Shown: positions 36,428 through 44,559 of the stretch, one piece after another
Layout: each line of letters starts with the position of its first letter
Position numbering within the stretch: position 1 is the stretch's first letter
Notes under the pieces: generated by a model
What the model was told of the DNA's origin: nothing
What the model saw: only the letters and a program-made list of their open reading frames with translations
Databases searched by the model: none
Assembly (NCBI GenBank): GCA_023399055.1
Contig: JAEWQV010000016.1
Location: 62,001 to 126,000 of the forward strand
Direction: 5' to 3'
Source of the DNA: Bacillota bacterium
GTDB taxonomy: Bacteria; Bacillota; Clostridia; Lachnospirales; Lachnospiraceae
DNA length: 64,000 bases
Program-made: the position numbers and the translations under genes

Positions 36428-38131
36428 ATGAAGAAGGAAGTTCAGTTGGAGCAACTGAATACAGATATATTAATTATTGGAGGAGGAACTGCAGGCTGTT
36501 ATGCCGCACTTACCATACGTGAACATTCCGGTGCATCGATATTGATTGCGGAGAAAGCGAATATCCTGCGAAGCGGATGCCTGGCAGCCGGAGTAAATGC
36601 AATTAATGCATACATTGTTAAGGGAAGAACAGCCGAGGATTATGTTGATTATGCGAGTAAGGATGCTGAGGGCATCGTCCGTGAAGACCTTCTGTTAACC
36701 ATGTCCCAGGGTCTTAACAAGGTTACGAAAAGGCTGGAGGAGCTGGGACTCGTCATCCTTAAAGATGAGAATGGGGAATATGTGTCACGTGGCAACCGAA
36801 ATATTAAGATTAATGGTGAAAATATAAAACCTATTTTAGCAGCTGCAGTTAATAAATTGGAAAACATTAATGTATTAAATAACGTCAATGTAATTGATTA
36901 CATTGTAAAGGACAATCAAATCCTTGGAGCCTTTGCCATCAGTATCAATCGGGAAGTTTTATATATCATAAAGGCAAAAAAGGTAATCTGTGCAACCGGT
37001 GGTGCTTCCGGATTATATCGGCCTAATAACCCTGGTTTCTCCAGACATAAGATGTGGTACCCTCCTTTTAACACCGGAGCCGGATATGCCATGGGAATTC
37101 GAGCCGGTGCAGAAATGACGACCTTTGAGATGCGTTTTATTGCACTGAGGTGTAAGGATACCATTGCACCTACAGGAACCATTGCGCAGGGAGTCGGTGC
37201 GAAACAGGTGAATGCCAAGGGAGAGGTTTATGAGATGAAATATGGCTTGACAACCTCGCAAAGAATTTTTGGAACCGTCAGAGAAAACCTGGAAGGCCGC
37301 GGTCCCTGTTATTTAAGAACCCAAGGAATTACACAGGCACAGGAAGAGGAGTTACTGAAGGCATACTTAAACATGGCACCCAGCCAGACACTTAGGTGGA
37401 TCGAAGCGGGTAAGCTGCCGGGTGAACAGAATGTAGAAATAGAAGGAACTGAGCCTTATATCGTTGGAGGGCATACAGCAAGCGGTTATTGGGTGGATAC
37501 CAAGCGCCGTACCACAATTCAGGGTCTCTTTGCTGCAGGTGATGTAGCAGGCGGATGTCCGCAGAAATATGTAACCGGAGCGTTAGTGGAAGGTGAAATC
37601 GCCGGAAGGACAGCTGTGGAAGAACTGAATAACTGCGATAACTCGCATTTGCTAAGTGGATTAGAAGAGGCGGAATTCATCGCTGCCAAGAAGTATGAAC
37701 TGGAGCAAATACTAAATTATACGAATTCGTTATTTACGGTAGAACAGCTGGAGGAGGCTATGCAGAAGGTGATGGATACCTATGCAGGAGGTATAGCAAC
37801 CAATTATCAGTATAATGAGCAGCAGCTTATAACAGCGGAGGAGCAGCTGTCAAAGCTGGTACAGCTTAGTCAGAGCATTAGAGCAGAAGATATGCATGAA
37901 TTAATGTTTGCCTATGAATTAAAGGAACGTCTTGTAGTATGTCAATCAGTAATCGCACATCTTCGGGCAAGAAAGGAGACCAGATGGCATAGTTTTGGAG
38001 AGCATCTGGATTATCCAAATAAAAGTGACGAATGGCTAAAATATGTGAATTCCAGACAGGTAAGAGGAAAGCTTGAAATTATATATCGTGATTTGGTAGG
38101 TCGGGGTGAAATCTATGAGCATAGAAATTAA
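36428..38131 (+). CDS. aprA: adenylylsulfate (APS) reductase alpha subunit-like flavoprotein
   Basis: 567-residue FAD protein of the fumarate-reductase/AprA superfamily that would reduce APS to sulfite and AMP. It has the dinucleotide-binding start DILIIGGGTAGCYAAL, ILRSGCLAAGVNAINAYI typical of AprA, CATGGASGLY, GAGYAMGIRAGAEMTTFEMRFIALRCKDTIAPTGT and the FAD motif GLFAAGDVAGGCPQKYVTGA. The ATG at 36428 follows GGAG by six bases. It overlaps the ferredoxin-like partner gene. The context of CysDN and sulfite reductase indicates an assimilatory role; no QmoABC or DsrAB is present. Confidence 0.88.
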   Translation: MKKEVQLEQLNTDILIIGGGTAGCYAALTIREHSGASILIAEKANILRSGCLAAGVNAINAYIVKGRTAEDYVDYASKDAEGIVREDLLLTMSQGLNKVTKRLEELGLVILKDENGEYVSRGNRNIKINGENIKPILAAAVNKLENINVLNNVNVIDYIVKDNQILGAFAISINREVLYIIKAKKVICATGGASGLYRPNNPGFSRHKMWYPPFNTGAGYAMGIRAGAEMTTFEMRFIALRCKDTIAPTGTIAQGVGAKQVNAKGEVYEMKYGLTTSQRIFGTVRENLEGRGPCYLRTQGITQAQEEELLKAYLNMAPSQTLRWIEAGKLPGEQNVEIEGTEPYIVGGHTASGYWVDTKRRTTIQGLFAAGDVAGGCPQKYVTGALVEGEIAGRTAVEELNNCDNSHLLSGLEEAEFIAAKKYELEQILNYTNSLFTVEQLEEAMQKVMDTYAGGIATNYQYNEQQLITAEEQLSKLVQLSQSIRAEDMHELMFAYELKERLVVCQSVIAHLRARKETRWHSFGEHLDYPNKSDEWLKYVNSRQVRGKLEIIYRDLVGRGEIYEHRN

Positions 38132-38429
38132 TAAAGACAGTTGTACCGGTTGCAGACGGTGTCTTATAGTCTGTCCGGGAAGTCTGATTAAGATGGATGA
38201 AAAGGGTAAGGCGTATATCTGTTATCCCAAAGACTGCTGGGGATGTACCTCCTGTCTTAAGGAATGCAGGTTTAAAGCCATATCCTTCTATCTGGGAGCC
38301 GATATTGGAGGTAGGGGGAGTAAATTAACCGTGGAGTTAGAAGGTGATACGGTTCACTGGCAGATTACGAAAAGTGACGGTGAGGTTTCAAAGATTGACG
38401 TTAACCGCAAAGCGGCTAATCAATATTAA
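38115..38429 (+). CDS. aprB: APS reductase beta subunit-like 4Fe-4S ferredoxin
   Basis: 104-residue iron-sulfur protein with two 4Fe-4S motifs, CTGCRRCLIVCP (Cys10, 13, 16, 20) and CWGCTSCLKECR (Cys41, 44, 47, 51), passing electrons to the AprA flavin. The start at 38115 lies within the end of aprA (17-base overlap). It is shorter than dissimilatory AprB (about 150 residues) because the C-terminal tail that wraps around AprA is reduced. Confidence 0.87.
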   Translation: MSIEINKDSCTGCRRCLIVCPGSLIKMDEKGKAYICYPKDCWGCTSCLKECRFKAISFYLGADIGGRGSKLTVELEGDTVHWQITKSDGEVSKIDVNRKAANQY

Positions 38430-38456
38430 GTAAATACGATTAAGGTGCAAATTGAC

Positions 38457-38482
38457 AAAGCCAAGTGTTAGTAGGCTTTTGA
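38457..38482 (+). terminator. short terminator-like hairpin after aprB
   Basis: AAAGCC ... GGCTTTT gives a six-pair stem with a short T-run, overlapping the -35 element of the next promoter. Confidence 0.4.
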
Positions 38483-38507
38483 CACTTAATCAAATATGGA
38501 TTACATA
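38479..38507 (+). promoter_or_regulatory. promoter of the cysDN genes
   Basis: TTGACA, 17 bases, TACATA(AT), about 75 bases upstream of cysD. Confidence 0.55.
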
Positions 38508-38577
38508 ATAGCTGAGTTGAACTACATAGATGATAGGAATAGATTACGATAAATATTATAATTGGAGGTAACTTGGG

Positions 38578-39477
38578 TTGAGTGAATTTACACATCTTGA
38601 TGAATTAGAAGCCGAAGCAATCTATGTGATTCGGGAGGTAGCGGCAGAATGTGAAAAGCCGGTGATGCTATACTCCATTGGGAAGGACAGCTCTGTTATG
38701 CTGCATCTGGCAATGAAGGCTTTCTATCCGGAAAAGCCGCCATTTCCTTTTATGCATATCGATACCTCCTGGAAGTTTAAAGAGATGATTGAGTTTCGTG
38801 ACAGAAAAGCGATGGAACATGGAATACAAATGATTGTACATAGAAATGAAGAAGCAATCAGGCAGAACATTAATCCCTTTGAGCATGGTTCCGCATATAC
38901 CGATATCATGAAGACGCAGGCACTGAAGGAAGGCTTGAAGAAATACGGTTTTACGGCAGCTTTTGGGGGTGGACGCAGGGATGAAGAGAAATCTCGTGCA
39001 AAGGAACGAATCTTCTCCTTTCGTAATGAAGCACAGGCCTGGGACCCGAAGAATCAAAGGCCCGAGATGTGGAAGCTTTATAATACCAGGATCCAAAAAG
39101 GGGAAAGTATGCGTGTCTTCCCTATCTCCAACTGGACGGAAAAGGATATCTGGCAGTATATCCTTAGAGAGAAGATTGATATAGTGTCCTTGTATTATGC
39201 AAAGGAAAGACCGATAATTTACCGGGATGGTAATATCATTATGGTGGATGATGATCGCCTGAAGCTGAAACCGAATGAAAAAGTGGAATATAAAAAGGTT
39301 CGCTTTAGAACTCTGGGGTGTTATCCTTTAACCGGCGGCAATGAATCGGAGGCAGATACCTTGGAGGAGATTATTGAGGAGACTTTGGGTGCCATCACTT
39401 CCGAGCGGACCACCCGGGTCATTGATAATGAGGCAGTAGGCAGCATGGAACGCAGAAAAAGGGAGGGATATTTCTAA
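38578..39477 (+). CDS. cysD: sulfate adenylyltransferase subunit 2 (CysD)
   Basis: 299-residue PP-loop ATP sulfurylase subunit that forms APS from sulfate and ATP together with CysN. The PP-loop is YSIGKDSSVMLHLA; other hallmarks are FMHIDTSWKFKEMIEFRD, FGGGRRDEEKSRAKERIFSFR and TLGCYPLTG. The TTG start follows TTGGAGG by nine bases. It abuts cysN directly. Confidence 0.95.
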   Translation: MSEFTHLDELEAEAIYVIREVAAECEKPVMLYSIGKDSSVMLHLAMKAFYPEKPPFPFMHIDTSWKFKEMIEFRDRKAMEHGIQMIVHRNEEAIRQNINPFEHGSAYTDIMKTQALKEGLKKYGFTAAFGGGRRDEEKSRAKERIFSFRNEAQAWDPKNQRPEMWKLYNTRIQKGESMRVFPISNWTEKDIWQYILREKIDIVSLYYAKERPIIYRDGNIIMVDDDRLKLKPNEKVEYKKVRFRTLGCYPLTGGNESEADTLEEIIEETLGAITSERTTRVIDNEAVGSMERRKREGYF

Positions 39478-41178
39478 ATGAAGGGATTACTAAAATTTAT
39501 CACCTGCGGAAGTGTGGATGATGGAAAATCCACACTCATCGGTCATATCCTGTATGATTCCAAGTTACTGTATGCGGACCAGGAGAAAGCACTGGAGCTG
39601 GACAGCAAGATTGGCAGCAGAGAAGGCGCTATTGATTATTCCCTCTTGCTGGATGGACTTATGGCGGAGAGAGAACAGGGAATTACCATAGATGTTGCAT
39701 ACCGCTATTTTACAACAGAGCACAGAAGCTTTATTGTAGCGGATACACCGGGGCATGAAGAATATACAAGAAATATGGCGGTGGGAGCTTCCTTTGCGGA
39801 CCTGGCTATCATATTAGTGGATGCAAAACAGGGAGTTTTGGTTCAGACTAGAAGGCATGCAAGAATATGTTCACTTATGGGTATTCGGCAGTTTGTATTT
39901 GCAGTAAATAAAATGGATTTAATGGGATACAGCAAGGAACGTTTTGAAGAAATCAGTAAGGAAATACATAGCTTGTCCAATGAGCTGGCTCTGACTAGAG
40001 TTAAGATCATCCCGCTTTCAGCCACAGAGGGAGATAACCTGACGACTAATTCATCTCATACCCCTTGGTATTCGGGAGAACCACTATTGACTTATCTTGA
40101 AAATGTGGATATCCAGGATGCCACAGAGACGGGTTTTTATTTTCCTGTGCAGAGGGTATGCAGGCCGAATCATACCTTCCGAGGGTTTCAGGGGCAGATT
40201 GAAGCAGGAAGCGTATCGGTAGGAGATGAGCTGATGGTGCTGCCCAGTTATGAGAAAGCAATCGTAAAGAGTATTTATATTACCGACCGTGAAGCTGACA
40301 TAGCATTTAAAAACCAGTCAGTGACTCTTCAATTAGATAAAGAAATTGATGTATCCAGAGGATGTGTACTTACGAAGGATGCTGAGTTAACTACCAGTAA
40401 GGAAGTGACGGCTACCCTTTTATGGATGGATGATTCGCAGCTGACACAGGGAAAGAACTTCTTCGTAAAGATAGGTACCAAACTGTTGCCAGGTGTTATT
40501 ACGGCAATTCAATATAAAATTCATGTGAATACAGGGGAACAGCAGCTGGCAGATACACTTAGCAAGAATGAGATAGCTTCTTGTAGCATTATGTTATCAG
40601 AAGAGATTGTGGTTGATAAATTCCAGACTCATAAAACTCTGGGTGAGTTAATATTGATTGATCGAATTACAAATATGACATCAGCCTGCGGAATAATAAC
40701 GAATACGGTTCCCACAGAGGAAAAGGTACCTTCCGGAGCAACGTTTGAGTTTCAGGGGTTGGAGGCAAGAGGGGATATCTTTGAAGAATTTTATTATAAT
40801 TTGGAAAGTCTTCTAGTGTCAAAATATAAAACAATTAAACACACCTATACGGTGGGAGATGAGATACCTTTGAAGGGAGAAAGTTATCATTATCCGGAAA
40901 GCTTCGATATTCTTGTGCTTAGGGATAAGGTTGCCGTTCATCTGCGAAATAAAATAATAACAGAGATTAAGTTGCTTTCAGAGTATCGGTATTCAGGATA
41001 TCCTATCACCAATGGAAGAGGCTTTGCAATAAAAGTTAATACAGCAGCTGATTTAGCTAACTTTTTGACAGAATACATCCAACAAAGTGACGGTAATGAT
41101 GCTGACTTTGCAAATAAATGGCTTAGCTTTGATACCTATCGCAGGATTATATTTCACAGTAATTATTGGATGATATAA
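39478..41178 (+). CDS. cysN: sulfate adenylyltransferase subunit 1 (CysN) with unusual C-terminal extension
   Basis: 566-residue GTPase that drives APS synthesis by CysD. G1 GSVDDGKSTL, G3 DTPGHEEY and G4 NKMD are present, followed by two beta-barrel domains. Standalone CysN is about 475 residues; here the extra C-terminal ~120 residues (roughly 445-566, EEFYYNLESLL... to FHSNYWMI) have no Walker A and so are not the APS kinase (CysC) found in CysNC fusions. Absence of CysC fits direct APS reduction by AprAB. The extension's role is unknown. Confidence 0.93.
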   Translation: MKGLLKFITCGSVDDGKSTLIGHILYDSKLLYADQEKALELDSKIGSREGAIDYSLLLDGLMAEREQGITIDVAYRYFTTEHRSFIVADTPGHEEYTRNMAVGASFADLAIILVDAKQGVLVQTRRHARICSLMGIRQFVFAVNKMDLMGYSKERFEEISKEIHSLSNELALTRVKIIPLSATEGDNLTTNSSHTPWYSGEPLLTYLENVDIQDATETGFYFPVQRVCRPNHTFRGFQGQIEAGSVSVGDELMVLPSYEKAIVKSIYITDREADIAFKNQSVTLQLDKEIDVSRGCVLTKDAELTTSKEVTATLLWMDDSQLTQGKNFFVKIGTKLLPGVITAIQYKIHVNTGEQQLADTLSKNEIASCSIMLSEEIVVDKFQTHKTLGELILIDRITNMTSACGIITNTVPTEEKVPSGATFEFQGLEARGDIFEEFYYNLESLLVSKYKTIKHTYTVGDEIPLKGESYHYPESFDILVLRDKVAVHLRNKIITEIKLLSEYRYSGYPITNGRGFAIKVNTAADLANFLTEYIQQSDGNDADFANKWLSFDTYRRIIFHSNYWMI

Positions 41179-41332
41179 TGAAAGCGGAATGAGGTATCCA
41201 CAAGCTTGCTTGTGAATACCGACTGGAGCAACAAGACCATGAACACGTTTTTTGTTTATGGTATAATGAAGGCAGAATGAGGATTATCAAACATGTTTAT
41301 GTTCATAATCTGAGGAAACTAGAACGATAATC
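41174..41332 (+). repeat. two tandem 88-base modules, each a conserved flank plus a covarying hairpin
   Basis: TATAATGAAAGCGGAATGAGG (41174) and TATAATGAAGGCAGAATGAGG (41262) are near-identical direct repeats. Each is followed at once by a hairpin with different bases but the same shape: GGTAT-c-CACAAG/CTTGTG-a-ATACC in the first, GATTAT-ca-AACAT/ATGTT-c-ATAATC in the second. Each hairpin is followed by a similar TGRRGNAACNAGANC tract. Conserved flanks with compensatory stems suggest a structured RNA or a mobile repeat unit. It occupies the space between cysN and the sulfite reductase gene. No known riboswitch class is recognised. Confidence 0.55.
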
Positions 41333-41355
41333 TTTAATGAAAGGTGCAGGAATAT

Positions 41356-42249
41356 ATGGCGATTGATTATTCAGGACTAAAAAAAGGTGGGTTCATGCGC
41401 CAGAAGCAAAAGGAGATGTTCTCTCTAAGGCTTCAGGTAGTGGGAGGACATGTAACTACAGAAAATCTCAAGGCAATCTATGAGGTGGCAGAGAAATACG
41501 GGGACGGGCATGTTCACCTAACTTCGAGGCAAAGTGTGGAAATTCCCTTCATTAAATACGAAGATATCGAAGCAGTGAAGGAGGAGCTGGCAAAGGGCGG
41601 TTGTAAACCAGGTTCCGGTGGACCAAGTGTAAGAACCGTTACTGCTTGCCAGGGTAATACCATATGTCCCAGTGGCAATATTAATGCTTATGAGATTGCA
41701 GTGGAACTGGATCAGAGGTATTACGGCAGAGAGCTGCCGCACAAGTTTAAATTTGGTGTTACTGGATGTATGAACAATTGTCTGAAAGCTGAGGAAAATG
41801 ACGTTGGTGTGAAAGGTGCACTGGAAGTACGGTGGGAGAAGGAGAAGTGTATCTTCTGCGGAGTATGTGAAAAGGCGTGTCGCACCGGTGCAATTAAAAT
41901 AGAAGAGGATAATATTACACGGGATCCAGAGAAATGTAACAATTGTGGGCGTTGTGTAAAGGCCTGTCCCACCGATGCATGGATTGGTGAGATTAGTTAT
42001 CAGGTAGCTTTTGGAGGGTTATTTGGTAACACCATACGTAAAGGTGATTATATCCTTCCGTTAATAAAATCAGAGGAACAGCTTTATAAAGTTACAGACG
42101 CAGCAATTCAGTTTTTTAGTGATTATGGAAGACCAAAGGAACGCTTTCGCTTTACTGTTGACCGGATTGGCTGGGATAAGTTTAAGAAAGTGATGAGAGA
42201 GTCAATCGAATTGGAGCAACAGGAGTTTGAGGAGCAACAGCGGGATTAG
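41356..42249 (+). CDS. siroheme sulfite reductase, AsrC-like with fused 2[4Fe-4S] domain
   Basis: About 297 residues. An N-terminal ferredoxin-like half domain (LRLQVVGGHVTTENLKAIYEVAEKYGDGHVHLTSRQSVEIPFI) leads to the siroheme/4Fe-4S site: Cys98 and Cys104 (CQGNTIC) and Cys138 and Cys142 (GCMNNC). A ferredoxin domain with two CxxCxxCxxxC sets follows (Cys165-175 and Cys194-204), then a C-terminal tail. This matches AsrC of anaerobic sulfite reductases; AsrA and AsrB are not here, so the electron donor is unclear. The ATG at 41356 follows AAAGGTG. It reduces sulfite to sulfide, completing the pathway whose cofactor the next genes make. Confidence 0.88.
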   Translation: MAIDYSGLKKGGFMRQKQKEMFSLRLQVVGGHVTTENLKAIYEVAEKYGDGHVHLTSRQSVEIPFIKYEDIEAVKEELAKGGCKPGSGGPSVRTVTACQGNTICPSGNINAYEIAVELDQRYYGRELPHKFKFGVTGCMNNCLKAEENDVGVKGALEVRWEKEKCIFCGVCEKACRTGAIKIEEDNITRDPEKCNNCGRCVKACPTDAWIGEISYQVAFGGLFGNTIRKGDYILPLIKSEEQLYKVTDAAIQFFSDYGRPKERFRFTVDRIGWDKFKKVMRESIELEQQEFEEQQRD

Positions 42250-42316
42250 TTCGAAAGGAAAGTAGCCTTCAGGGTTAAAAAACAAATTACTGGCAAAGAA
42301 GTTATGGAAGAAAAGA

Positions 42317-42344
42317 TTGAAATAATCTAAAATTACTATATACT
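42317..42344 (+). promoter_or_regulatory. promoter upstream of hemA
   Basis: TTGAAA, 16 bases, TATACT. The predicted start near 42351 lies just before the hairpin at 42358. Confidence 0.5.
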
Positions 42345-42357
42345 AAGAGTAAAAAAG

Positions 42358-42384
42358 AGGGCGGACAATTTGGTTCGCCTTTTG
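42358..42384 (+). terminator. terminator or leader attenuator before hemA
   Basis: GGCGGAC and GTTCGCC form a seven-pair stem (one G-T) followed by TTTT, 26 bases before the hemA start. It may end the sulfite reductase transcript or attenuate the hemA transcript. Confidence 0.6.
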
Positions 42385-42409
42385 CGATGAAAGAGATGAG
42401 GTCGGCTAT

Positions 42410-43555
42410 ATGCATTGCATTAGCATCAGTTATAAGAAAGCGCCGGTACATATACGGGAATTATTCGCATTTTCAGTGGAAGAAAAACTTGCCTTTGAAC
42501 AAGAGATGTGTGTAAAATACCCTCTCTCGGGATGTCTGGTGATTTCCACCTGCAACCGGAGCGAGATATATTACAGCGGTGATAAAAGTTTTCTTCCTAT
42601 TATGGAAAAGGAAGCCTCCTGGAGAAAGAATGCTAACTATGCAGAGATGAAAAAGCATTTTCTGTCTTATTCCGAAGAAGGAGCCTTAAGGCATCTGTTT
42701 AAGGTGACCGGTGGTCTGGATTCCATGGTCCTTGGAGAGGATGAGATTTTACGTCAGATGAAGGAGGCTTATCAATCAGCCTTAGAGCATAATCATACCA
42801 GCTATGAAATGAATATTGCCTTTCAGAATGCATTCCATCAGGCAAAGAAGATAAAGACAACAACCCGCATATCTACAACCCCGGTCTCCATTGGAACCTT
42901 AACCGTGAATAAAATCCTGGATTATGTAAAGGAAATAACCCTACCTGTCATACTAATAGTTGGAGCAACTGGGAAGATGGGAAGTATTATTATTAAAAAT
43001 CTTCGAGGTAAAGATGAGCTGAAGATTATAGGTACGACTCGAAGCGAGTGCAGGGAACTGAATGGTTATTGTGAGGCAGCTCTGACTCAAATGATACCAT
43101 ACAGGGAACGTTATCAATATATGAAAGCAGCGGATGTTATTGTCAGCGTAACTTCGAGTCCTCATTATACCTTTACAATGGAAGAGGTGGCACAAGTGCT
43201 GAAGGAGGAGAAAACTCGTAAATTATTTATCGATTTGGCAGTACCCTGTGATATTGATAAGGGTATTTTAGAACTGGAAGGGTTAGAATTAATAGATATT
43301 GATTATTTTGAGCAAGCCTCCAGGGAAAATAATCGATTAAAACAGCAGGAACTTAGTAAGGCAGAGGAAATTCTTGATGTATGTATGGACGAGACGTTGA
43401 AGGAAATATATTTTAGAAAGTTCTATGGTTCGTTGGAGCAACTGACGAATCGAGTGAAGGAACAAGGGTTTCAACAGGTTTTATATCGGCTAAAGGAAGG
43501 ATTGGACAGCCAGCAGTTTAAAGCAGTATTGGACTTGTTGGTGGAAGAGATATAA
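42410..43555 (+). CDS. hemA: glutamyl-tRNA reductase
   Basis: 381-residue NADPH enzyme making glutamate-1-semialdehyde from glutamyl-tRNA, first step of C5 tetrapyrrole synthesis. The catalytic Cys is in VISTCNRSEIYY; GGLDSMVLGEDEILRQMKEAY is the conserved active-site/tRNA region and VILIVGATGKMG the nucleotide fold. The C-terminal dimerisation helix is present, though the protein is slightly shorter than the usual 420. Together with five downstream genes it supplies siroheme. Confidence 0.93.
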   Translation: MHCISISYKKAPVHIRELFAFSVEEKLAFEQEMCVKYPLSGCLVISTCNRSEIYYSGDKSFLPIMEKEASWRKNANYAEMKKHFLSYSEEGALRHLFKVTGGLDSMVLGEDEILRQMKEAYQSALEHNHTSYEMNIAFQNAFHQAKKIKTTTRISTTPVSIGTLTVNKILDYVKEITLPVILIVGATGKMGSIIIKNLRGKDELKIIGTTRSECRELNGYCEAALTQMIPYRERYQYMKAADVIVSVTSSPHYTFTMEEVAQVLKEEKTRKLFIDLAVPCDIDKGILELEGLELIDIDYFEQASRENNRLKQQELSKAEEILDVCMDETLKEIYFRKFYGSLEQLTNRVKEQGFQQVLYRLKEGLDSQQFKAVLDLLVEEI

Positions 43556-43606
43556 GGAAGCATAGGCTGATATTAATTTAATAACTTGAGATTGGAGAAG
43601 ATTATC

Positions 43607-44248
43607 ATGGCTTACTTTCCATTTTATATGGATATCACCGATAAATTATGGGTTATTGTAGGCGGTGGTACAATTGCGCTTCATAAAATAAAGATACTCA
43701 TAGAGTTCGGAGCAAACATGACGGTGATTGCTCCGGTCCTCCAAGAGGATATCAGGTGGCTGCAGCGTCAGGGAGAACAGCAGAAACAATATAAAATTGA
43801 CATTTGGGAAAGAGATTTTGAGGATTCTGACCTTCAGAGGGCTGATTATGTAATTGCTGCGACAGATGATAATCAATTAAATTCCCATATTGCACAGCTT
43901 TGCAGAGCACAAAATAAGTTGGTAAATGTGGTAGATGTGAAGGAAGAGTGCAGTTTTATCTTTCCCTCAATCCAGAAGATGGAGAATTTGGTTGTAGCTG
44001 TATCTACAGGCGGAAATAGCCCTGCCTTGGCGGCTAAGCTTAAGAAAGATTTAGAAACAGTAATTCCTGATTATTATGGTACATTCAATGAACTTCTGGG
44101 CGAGTACAGAGATTACATAAAGCAAAAAATAGCAGATCCAAAGGTTCGTAAGAAATTATATCAGGACTTGATAATTATTGCCGAAGCTAAAGATCGAAGC
44201 TTAAGCGAAGAAGAACTTAGAGATATCATCCATCGGTATTGTTGTTAG
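43607..44248 (+). CDS. precorrin-2 dehydrogenase (siroheme synthase N-terminal type)
   Basis: 213-residue Met8/SirC-like protein oxidising precorrin-2 to sirohydrochlorin and possibly inserting iron. The NAD-binding start is KLWVIVGGGTIALHKIKILIEFGA, then ADYVIAATDDNQLNSHIAQLCRAQNKLVNVVD and VVAVSTGGNSPALAAKLKKDLE. The ATG at 43607 follows TTGGAGAAG. No separate SirB chelatase is seen in the window, so this protein may be bifunctional. Confidence 0.9.
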   Translation: MAYFPFYMDITDKLWVIVGGGTIALHKIKILIEFGANMTVIAPVLQEDIRWLQRQGEQQKQYKIDIWERDFEDSDLQRADYVIAATDDNQLNSHIAQLCRAQNKLVNVVDVKEECSFIFPSIQKMENLVVAVSTGGNSPALAAKLKKDLETVIPDYYGTFNELLGEYRDYIKQKIADPKVRKKLYQDLIIIAEAKDRSLSEEELRDIIHRYCC

Positions 44249-44263
44249 AATACTATCAATGTG

Positions 44264-44330
44264 TCATCTAATATCTTTTAAAAATATATAAAGAAATGAC
44301 AGAAAGATATTAGCTAAAGATATTAGATGA
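44264..44330. repeat. inverted repeat with alternative pairing partners
   Basis: TCATCTAATATCTTT (44264-44278) pairs perfectly with AAAGATATTAGATGA (44316-44330). A second copy of AAAGATATTAG at 44303-44313 can compete for the same left arm, so two mutually exclusive hairpins are possible. No T-run follows, so it is not a simple terminator. Confidence 0.55.
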
Positions 44331-44344
44331 AGATATGAACATAA

Positions 44345-44510
44345 AGAAAATATCTAAAAAAGTATCTAAAAAAGTATCTAAAAAAGTACATAAAAAAAGT
44401 ACATAAAAAAGTAAATAAAGAAAGTACATAGAGAAAGAGCATAAAGAAAGTAAATAAAGAAAGTACATAAAGAAAGTACATAAAGAAAGTACATAAATAA
44501 ACTACATTAA
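44345..44510 (+). repeat. AT-rich tandem repeat, 12-13 base unit, about 13 copies
   Basis: Units of the type GTATCTAAAAAA grade into GTACATAAAGAAA and GTAAATAAAGAAA over about 165 bases just before hemC. Purine-rich, no coding frame; the copy number is likely variable between strains. It fills most of the 312-base gap before hemC. Confidence 0.75.
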
Positions 44511-44559
44511 GGAAAACGCTAGGCAGTAAAAACAGAAAGCAGAAAGCAGGTGCAGGAGA

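Noticed and set aside
39478..41178. CysN-CysC fusion
   Set aside because: The extra C-terminal region has no Walker A or other APS-kinase motif.
41174..41332. Known riboswitch (glycine, SAM, T-box) before the sulfite reductase gene
   Set aside because: None of the conserved core sequences of these classes is present; kept only as an unclassified structured element.
44345..44510. CRISPR-like array
   Set aside because: The 12-13 base units are directly tandem with no unique spacers of 30 or more bases and no cas genes are near; it is a microsatellite.
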